A stretch of 6,037 nt of DNA from Clostridiales bacterium (GTDB lineage: Bacteria; Bacillota; Clostridia; Oscillospirales; Acutalibacteraceae): positions 994 through 7,030 of the forward strand of contig JAHZES010000074.1 in the NCBI GenBank assembly GCA_019421725.1. The letters run 5' to 3'. The position numbers and the translations under genes are program-made. Shown here piece by piece: positions 1 to 4,460 of the stretch. The notes below the pieces were generated by a model, which saw nothing but the letters and a program-made list of their open reading frames with translations, was not told the DNA's origin and did no database searches. Position 1 is the stretch's first letter, and each line of letters opens with the position of its first letter.

Positions 1-1
1 G

Positions 2-115
2 TATTCCGAATTGGTGTTTATGGATGTCCTCTGGCCGGATTTCGGGCCGGAGCAGCTGGATGAAGCCATTGCGGAGTATCAGAAGCGCAACCGGCGCTTC
101 GGCGCGATCCGGTAA
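2..115 (+). CDS. uppS: Undecaprenyl diphosphate synthase, C-terminal end (partial)
   Basis: Only the last 37 codons are present; the rest lies upstream of the window. The enzyme (cis-prenyltransferase, isoprenyl transferase) condenses isopentenyl diphosphate onto farnesyl diphosphate in the cytosol to make C55 undecaprenyl diphosphate, the carrier for peptidoglycan and other wall polymers. The visible tail contains FMDVLWPDF followed by EAIAEYQKRNRRFG and ends AIR-stop. This matches the family's C-terminus, where a WPDF segment is followed by a helix and a conserved RRFG, the C-terminal element known in this family to contribute to the dimer interface and active site. The reading frame is intact to a TAA at 113-115. 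It precedes cdsA by 37 nt, the standard order in Bacillota. The call rests on this short but characteristic tail and on the neighbours. Confidence 0.93.
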   Translation, partial: YSELVFMDVLWPDFGPEQLDEAIAEYQKRNRRFGAIR

Positions 116-135
116 TCTCAAGATATCATGAATAG

Positions 136-143
136 AAAGGGTG
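136..143 (+). promoter_or_regulatory. Ribosome binding site deciding the cdsA start
   Basis: AAAGGGTG lies 9 nt before the ATG at 153. It abuts and overlaps the alternative in-frame GTG at 141, so it cannot serve that codon. This is the reason for choosing 153 as the start. The same bases form the left arm of a GGGTG-T-CACCC inverted repeat (139-149), so the site could be partly masked in the mRNA. Confidence 0.6.
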
Positions 144-152
144 TCACCCGAG

Positions 153-995
153 ATGAAGCAGCGGGTTATTTCCGGCGTGGTCGGAGCATTGATATTGTTT
201 GCGGTTCTGGCAGCAAGCTTTTGGGCGCCGATTTGTTTTAATATCGGAATTGCATTCGTAGCGGCGGTTTGTTCCTGGGAAATTGCCGGTGCTACCGGGT
301 GCCGGCCATATCGCTCCGTTGTGGCGGCGGGAGCGTTGTTTTCCGCTTTTCTGCCCATCGTGCCGGCAATTCCTGCAAAAGGTCATCCGCTGGTGTTTAC
401 CGTGCTCTGTGTGTATGCTTTTTATTTGTTTGTGCACCAGATCTTTCATCATAAGCAAATTTCCTTTCCTAATTTGATGACCAATTTAGGAATGTGTGTC
501 CTGACGGCATTGTCGCTCAGCTGTCTGGTGCGTGTGCGTGATTTTGGGCAATCCCCCGCGGACAGTATTTTTTTTGTTCTGATCGCGCTGATCGCCGCAT
601 GGACGTCTGATATGGGAGCTTATTTTGTAGGAGTGCGGTTCGGCAAGCATAAGCTTGTGCCGGAGATCAGCCCCAAAAAAACCGTCGAGGGCTTTTTTGG
701 CGGAATTGCAAGCTGCGTTGTCTGCATGGAGCTTGCCGCTGCAGTGTACCATTTTGGATTTCATCCGGCAGGTCGTATCTCGTTCTGGGCGGTCGCGGTC
801 GCTGCCGCGATCAGTTCGGTGGTTTCGGTCGCAGGCGATCTTTCGTTTTCGCTGCTCAAGCGCTCTTACGGTATCAAGGATTTCGGCAATATTATGCCGG
901 GACACGGCGGCGCGCTCGACCGGTTTGACAGCGTGATCTTTGTTGCGCCGTTTCTTTATCTTTTGATGCAATATTTACCGATTATTCATGCATGA
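153..995 (+). CDS. cdsA: Phosphatidate cytidylyltransferase (CDP-diacylglycerol synthase)
   Basis: An integral membrane enzyme that makes CDP-diacylglycerol from CTP and phosphatidic acid, the branch point for phosphatidylglycerol, cardiolipin and other phospholipids. The 280-residue length is usual for the family. Most of the protein is hydrophobic, with segments near residues 5-47, 55-75, 80-97, 112-127, 138-150, 182-200, 210-230 and 260-278. Conserved cytoplasmic motifs are TSDMGAYFVG (151-160), ISPKKTVEG (172-180), and the CDS signature at 233-259 with KR at 236-237, KD at 242-243, HGG at 251-253, and D256, R257 and D259. The residue after HGG is Ala, where bulky Ile, Leu, Val, Met or Phe is more usual; this is a mild variant. 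ATG 153 is preferred to GTG 141 because of ribosome binding site spacing; the longer form would add four residues. It sits 37 nt after uppS and 101 nt before dxr, probably in one operon. Confidence 0.97.
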   Translation: MKQRVISGVVGALILFAVLAASFWAPICFNIGIAFVAAVCSWEIAGATGCRPYRSVVAAGALFSAFLPIVPAIPAKGHPLVFTVLCVYAFYLFVHQIFHHKQISFPNLMTNLGMCVLTALSLSCLVRVRDFGQSPADSIFFVLIALIAAWTSDMGAYFVGVRFGKHKLVPEISPKKTVEGFFGGIASCVVCMELAAAVYHFGFHPAGRISFWAVAVAAAISSVVSVAGDLSFSLLKRSYGIKDFGNIMPGHGGALDRFDSVIFVAPFLYLLMQYLPIIHA

Positions 996-1085
996 TTTTC
1001 CCCTGTGGGAGTAAAATGAAGATACGGAGAAAACGGGCGTCCGTGCAAACTGCATTGGAAGCCCTTCTTTTTCATCGCCGGAAAT

Positions 1086-1090
1086 GAGGG
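1086..1090 (+). promoter_or_regulatory. Ribosome binding site supporting a TTG start for dxr
   Basis: GAGGG lies 6 nt before TTG 1097. The next in-frame ATG (1109) would be 18 nt away and would remove the residues just before the dinucleotide-binding GSTGSIG loop. An ATG at 1092 leads to a stop after two codons. The TTG is therefore the likely start. Its use may limit translation of dxr. Confidence 0.65.
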
Positions 1091-1096
1091 AATGAA

Positions 1097-2245
1097 TTGA
1101 AACGATCCATGATTTTGCTCGGTTCTACCGGTTCTATTGGAACGCAGGCGCTCACGGTAGCACAGGCGCACGGCATTCAAATGGATGCGCTGACGGCCCG
1201 CAGAAACGTTGCCCGCATGGAGGAGCAGGTTCGCCGGTTTCGTCCGCGGCTTGCCGTTATGAGCGAGCCGGACGCTGCGAGAGATCTGCGGCAAAGGGTG
1301 GCAGATTGTCCGGTGCGCGTCCTTTCCGGAGAGGAGGGCGTGCTGGAGGCGGCGCAAGGCGCTTCCGACGTCGTGCTTAATGCGCTGGTCGGTATTGCGG
1401 GGCTGCGGCCGACGCTTTGCGCCTTGCAGGCAGGCAACACGTTGGCGCTGGCAAACAAGGAAACGCTCGTTGCAGGCGGAGAATTGGTGATGAAGGCGGC
1501 CCAAAGAGCCGGTGTGTCGATCTTGCCGGTAGACAGCGAGCATTCGGCGGTGTTTCAGTGTTTGCAGGCAGCGCCGCCGAATCGTGCGCTGAAAAAAATC
1601 ATTCTTACCGCATCGGGCGGACCTTTTTTTGGAAAATCGAAAGAGGAGCTTGGAGAGGTTACGGCGGCCCAGGCGCTTAAACACCCTAATTGGAGCATGG
1701 GAGCCAAGGTGACGATCGACAGCGCGACCATGATGAACAAGGGGTTAGAAATTATGGAAGCAGCGTGGCTGTTCGGTCTGCCGGAGTCTCAGATCGACGT
1801 AGTGGTTCACCGTGAGAGTGTGATCCATTCCATGGTGGAATTTAATGACGGCGCAGTTCTTGCGCAGCTTGGCATACCTGATATGAAGCTTCCCATTCAG
1901 TATGCTCTAACGTATCCGGAACGCTTTCCGTGCCCGTCAGAACCGCTTAATCTCACCAAATACGGCAAACTGACGTTTTTCGAGCCGGATCGCGATACGT
2001 TCCGCTGTATGGAGCTCTGCAGAGAGGCTATTCGTCGCGGCGGGCTGGTCCCCGCGGCGGCAAACGGCGCCAACGAAGCCGCTGTGGAGCTGTTTTTGCA
2101 GGGGAAAATTCATTTTCTGCAGATTCCGGAACTTGTAGAACGCGCCATGCTGCGCCAGGAAAACACCCCTGCAGACGGTGTGGATGCTGTTCTGGAAGCC
2201 GATCGGCGCGCAGCTTCCTTTGTGCGCGGGCAGGCGGGACAATGA
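1097..2245 (+). CDS. dxr: 1-deoxy-D-xylulose 5-phosphate reductoisomerase
   Basis: Cytosolic enzyme of the MEP isoprenoid pathway. It rearranges and reduces 1-deoxy-D-xylulose 5-phosphate to 2-C-methyl-D-erythritol 4-phosphate with NADPH and a divalent metal, and is the target of fosmidomycin. The 382 residues fit the family. From the N-terminus: NADPH-binding loop GSTGSIGTQAL (9-19), ALVGIAGLRPT (96-106), ANKETLVAGG (119-128), PVDSEHSAVFQ (144-154) with metal ligands D146 and E148, TASGGPFF (171-178), HPNWSMG (196-202), and DSATMMNKGLE (208-218) with S209, N214, K215 and metal ligand E218. These correspond to E. coli S222, N227, K228 and E231. The C-terminal helical part contains the conserved AANGANEAAVELFL. 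The start is TTG, chosen from the GAGGG site 6 nt upstream. The gene ends in tandem stops (TGA then TAA, 2243-2248). rseP follows after 37 nt. Confidence 0.98.
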   Translation: MKRSMILLGSTGSIGTQALTVAQAHGIQMDALTARRNVARMEEQVRRFRPRLAVMSEPDAARDLRQRVADCPVRVLSGEEGVLEAAQGASDVVLNALVGIAGLRPTLCALQAGNTLALANKETLVAGGELVMKAAQRAGVSILPVDSEHSAVFQCLQAAPPNRALKKIILTASGGPFFGKSKEELGEVTAAQALKHPNWSMGAKVTIDSATMMNKGLEIMEAAWLFGLPESQIDVVVHRESVIHSMVEFNDGAVLAQLGIPDMKLPIQYALTYPERFPCPSEPLNLTKYGKLTFFEPDRDTFRCMELCREAIRRGGLVPAAANGANEAAVELFLQGKIHFLQIPELVERAMLRQENTPADGVDAVLEADRRAASFVRGQAGQ

Positions 2246-2282
2246 TAAGCTGCATACGGCAGCGGGAAGGTAGGGAACACCG

Positions 2283-3332
2283 ATGAACACCGTTGTAACG
2301 GTTATTCTGGCAGTTTTGCTGTTTGGTTTGGTTATTTTTCTGCATGAGCTGGGCCATTTCTTAACAGCAAAGGCGTTTGGGGTTAAAGTGAATGAGTTTG
2401 CGCTTGGCATGGGGCCAAAGCTTTTTTCCTTTGGGAAAAAAGAAACCAGATATTCATTGCGGCTGCTTCCCATCGGTGGTTATTGCGCCATGGAGGGAGA
2501 AGACGGTGAAAGTGAGGACGAGCGTGCGTTTGGCAGGCAAAAGGTGTGGAAACGCATCATTATTGTGGCGGCAGGAGCCATTATGAACATCCTGCTCGGT
2601 TTTCTTCTGATGCTTGTGCAGACGGTTCAGGAGCCTTCTTTTAAATCTACTACCATTTCTGCTACAGGTGATGCCGTCACGGTGGAAAACGGAGCCTTTG
2701 AGCCCGGAGATCGGATCGCGGCGATCAACGGTTACCGCATTTACAATGATTATGATCTTGACTTTAGTCTTTCGCGTTATGCAAGCGACCCAATGGAGTT
2801 TTCTGTTGTTCGCCGGAGCGGTGAAAGGGTGACGCTCTCCGGTGTGAAGCTGGACGTTTCCAAGCTTACCGGCAAAGACAACGGATTTGCCTTTACCGTA
2901 CAGGCGGTGCCGAAAACCTTTTTTACGGTCATCAGCCAGTCGGCAAAGAGCGTGCTTTCCATTACGCGGCTGGTCTGGGCGAGCCTGATCGACCTGATTT
3001 CCGGCAGATACGGATTGGAAGCGGTGTCCGGTCCCGTTGGAACGGCGCAGGTAATCGGCGAGGCCGCTTCACAAGGCGCAAACTTTTTGGAATCATTGAA
3101 TAACATTCTCTGGATCATGTCGCTGATCACGGTTAATCTCGGCGTGTTCAACCTTTTGCCGATTCCGGCGCTTGACGGAGGCCGTCTGCTGTTTTTGCTG
3201 GTAGAGGCCGTTCGGCGCAAGCCGATTCCGCCCAAGTACGAAGGCTGGGTTCATGCGGCCGGCTTTGTTATCCTGATCGGGTTTATGCTGGTCGTTACAT
3301 TTAACGATATCTGGCGTCTGATCCAAGGCTAG
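2283..3332 (+). CDS. rseP: RseP/RasP-family site-2 intramembrane zinc metalloprotease
   Basis: Membrane-embedded zinc protease that cleaves single-pass membrane proteins within the bilayer, typically an anti-sigma factor already trimmed by a site-1 protease; B. subtilis RasP also acts on other membrane proteins. The 349 residues match the family. The first membrane segment (about 5-25) carries HELGH at 21-25, with zinc ligands H21 and H25 and catalytic E22. Next comes the conserved GMGPKLFSF...LLPIGGY stretch (42-67), a second membrane segment (about 92-113), one PDZ domain (about 117-200, with GDRIAAING at 142-150), and a C-terminal membrane region with NLLPIPALDGG (290-300), where D298 is the third zinc ligand. 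A final hydrophobic segment lies at about 325-340. AGGGA at 2272-2276, 6 nt before the ATG, supports the start. The substrate cannot be told from this window. The next gene, ispG, starts 34 nt downstream. Confidence 0.96.
   Translation: MNTVVTVILAVLLFGLVIFLHELGHFLTAKAFGVKVNEFALGMGPKLFSFGKKETRYSLRLLPIGGYCAMEGEDGESEDERAFGRQKVWKRIIIVAAGAIMNILLGFLLMLVQTVQEPSFKSTTISATGDAVTVENGAFEPGDRIAAINGYRIYNDYDLDFSLSRYASDPMEFSVVRRSGERVTLSGVKLDVSKLTGKDNGFAFTVQAVPKTFFTVISQSAKSVLSITRLVWASLIDLISGRYGLEAVSGPVGTAQVIGEAASQGANFLESLNNILWIMSLITVNLGVFNLLPIPALDGGRLLFLLVEAVRRKPIPPKYEGWVHAAGFVILIGFMLVVTFNDIWRLIQG
2421..2442. repeat. 9-bp perfect inverted repeat inside rseP
   Basis: CTTTTTTCC (2421-2429) and GGAAAAAAG (2434-2442) are exact reverse complements separated by TTTG. 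The repeat lies in codons for KLFSFGKKE, a segment conserved in the protein family, so it may be a by-product of coding. No T-tract follows on either strand, so it is not a terminator. Confidence 0.6.
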
Positions 3333-3348
3333 TTTACCGGATGCAGCG

Positions 3349-3361
3349 AAAGGGCATGGAG
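3349..3361 (+). promoter_or_regulatory. Overlapping ribosome binding sites at the ispG start
   Basis: Two candidate sites serve two in-frame starts. AAAGGG (3349-3354) lies 6 nt before GTG 3361, and GGAG (3358-3361) lies 5 nt before ATG 3367. The second is favoured because an ATG is normally preferred and MERRRTK aligns better with the usual short N-terminus of the family. The difference is only two residues. Confidence 0.45.
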
Positions 3362-3366
3362 TGAAA

Positions 3367-4422
3367 ATGGAACGCAGAAGAACGAAAGAAATTTCTCTTG
3401 GAAAGCTGAAAATTGGCGGTGGAGCGCCTGTAACGGTGCAATCGATGCTGAATATGCCGGCGCATGATATTGCGGCAAACGTCCGCCAGGCAAAAAAACT
3501 GGCCGAAGCCGGGTGTGAAATCATCCGGTTTGCCGTGCCGGACAAAGAAAGCGTCGCATTGGTGGAAGCAATAAAAAAAGAGGTCTCGGTCCCGTTGGTG
3601 GCCGATATTCATTTTGATTACAGGATCGCGCTGGACTGTGCGGCTGCCGGGGTTGATGCGATCCGCATCAACCCCGGCAATATCGGCGAGCCTTCCCGGG
3701 TGAAGGCCGTGGCGGATGCCTGCCGTCAGCAGGGGATCCCGATTCGTATCGGTGTTAACTCAGGCTCAGTGGAAACGGAGCTGCTGAAGAAGTACGGCCG
3801 ACCCTCGCCGCAGGCTCTGTGCGAGAGCGCGCTCGGTCATGCGCGTCTGCTGGAGCAGTGTGATTTTGAACAGATCGTTCTGTCGCTGAAATCTTCCTCT
3901 GTGAAGGATATGGCAGAAGCCTATGAGTTGGTGGCACAGCAGTGCGATTATCCGCTGCACCTAGGTGTTACCGAAGCCGGTACCGAACGGATGGGGCTGA
4001 TTCGCTCTTCTGCAGGCATCGGCTCTTTGCTGCTGAAGGGGATCGGCGACACCATCCGTGTTTCGCTTACTGCCGACCCGGTGCGCGAGGTCGCAGCTGG
4101 AATCGACCTGCTGCGAGCCATAGGCCTGCGGGAAGAGGGATGCACCGTTGTTTCCTGTCCCACCTGCGGTCGTACAAAAATCGATTTGATCGGGTTGGCC
4201 AATGAGGCGGAGCAGCGTCTGAGGGGCTGCAAAAAGCGGTTGAAGGTTGCAATTATGGGCTGTGCGGTCAATGGACCGGGAGAAGCGCGTGAAGCGGATG
4301 TCGGTATTGCGGGCGGCGACAGCTGCGGTCTGCTCTTTAAAAAAGGCAAAATTATTCGTAAGGTTTCCGAAGGGGAACTGCTGGATGCCTTGCTGCAGGA
4401 AATTGATCGGATGGACGGCTGA
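3367..4422 (+). CDS. ispG: 4-hydroxy-3-methylbut-2-en-1-yl diphosphate synthase (flavodoxin/ferredoxin type)
   Basis: Cytosolic iron-sulfur enzyme of the MEP pathway (also called GcpE). It reductively opens methylerythritol cyclodiphosphate to HMBPP, the substrate of IspH. The 351 residues fit the short bacterial form. The N-terminal TIM-barrel part contains IGGGAPVTVQSM (16-27), ADIHFDYRIA (79-88), AGVDAIRINPGNIGEPSR (94-111) and HLGVTEAGT (198-206). The C-terminal domain carries the [4Fe-4S] ligands C264 and C267 in CPTCGRTKIDL, C299 in GCAVNGPGEA, and E306, equivalent to E. coli C270, C273, C305 and E312. The family's usual QSMTNT is QSMLNM here, a local variant. GTG 3361 is the alternative start. 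Presence of ispG with dxr indicates the MEP route. The coding sequence contains a strong RNA-hairpin-forming repeat at 3645-3679. polC begins 38 nt after the stop, across a small GC-rich stem. Confidence 0.97.
   Translation: MERRRTKEISLGKLKIGGGAPVTVQSMLNMPAHDIAANVRQAKKLAEAGCEIIRFAVPDKESVALVEAIKKEVSVPLVADIHFDYRIALDCAAAGVDAIRINPGNIGEPSRVKAVADACRQQGIPIRIGVNSGSVETELLKKYGRPSPQALCESALGHARLLEQCDFEQIVLSLKSSSVKDMAEAYELVAQQCDYPLHLGVTEAGTERMGLIRSSAGIGSLLLKGIGDTIRVSLTADPVREVAAGIDLLRAIGLREEGCTVVSCPTCGRTKIDLIGLANEAEQRLRGCKKRLKVAIMGCAVNGPGEAREADVGIAGGDSCGLLFKKGKIIRKVSEGELLDALLQEIDRMDG
3645..3679. repeat. 16-bp perfect inverted repeat inside ispG
   Basis: TGCCGGGGTTGATGCG (3645-3660) and CGCATCAACCCCGGCA (3664-3679) are exact reverse complements with only ATC between them. 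As RNA this would be a very stable hairpin. It lies in register with the codons for AGVDAIRINPG, so each left-arm codon is the reverse complement of its partner on the right. GCCGATAT (3601-3608) is also complementary to ATATCGGC (3680-3687), whose 3' strand directly continues the right arm. No T-tract follows, so it does not look like an intrinsic terminator. The repeat is certain; any function is unknown. Confidence 0.9.
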
Positions 4423-4432
4423 GACCGTCCTT
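4413..4432 (+). terminator. Possible weak terminator or attenuator stem at the ispG-polC junction
   Basis: GGACGG (4413-4418) pairs with CCGTCC (4425-4430) around a 6-nt loop that contains the ispG TGA stop (4420-4422). The following TTCCGTTGTTT is T-rich but interrupted, so termination would be partial at best. Because the stem includes the last ispG codons, translating ribosomes would keep it open. It could tune polC expression or mark an mRNA processing site. Confidence 0.3.
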
Positions 4433-4460
4433 CCGTTGTTTAAAAGGGGTTGTTTGCATA

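Noticed and set aside
128..130. ATG in the uppS-cdsA spacer as a start
   Set aside because: It is in a different frame from cdsA and gives no recognisable protein.
141..143. GTG 141 as the cdsA start
   Set aside because: The ribosome binding site abuts and overlaps this codon, leaving no spacing. ATG 153 is properly placed.
568..575. Run of eight T in cdsA as a phase-variation or frameshift site
   Set aside because: The frame encodes the conserved protein continuously through it. Nothing suggests variability without read data.
671..683. CCCC followed by seven A in cdsA as a programmed frameshift signal
   Set aside because: It encodes the conserved SPKKT motif, and the protein continues in frame to its normal length.
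986..1684. Long antisense ORF (232 codons) across the 5' half of dxr
   Set aside because: The opposite strand encodes Dxr with all family motifs. The antisense product is rich in Arg, His and Gln with no recognisable domain, as expected of a shadow in GC-biased DNA.
4091..4116. TCGCAGC/GCTGCGA inverted repeat in ispG
   Set aside because: Seven pairs with a 12-nt loop in GC-rich coding DNA are within what chance can produce, and there is no context for a function.
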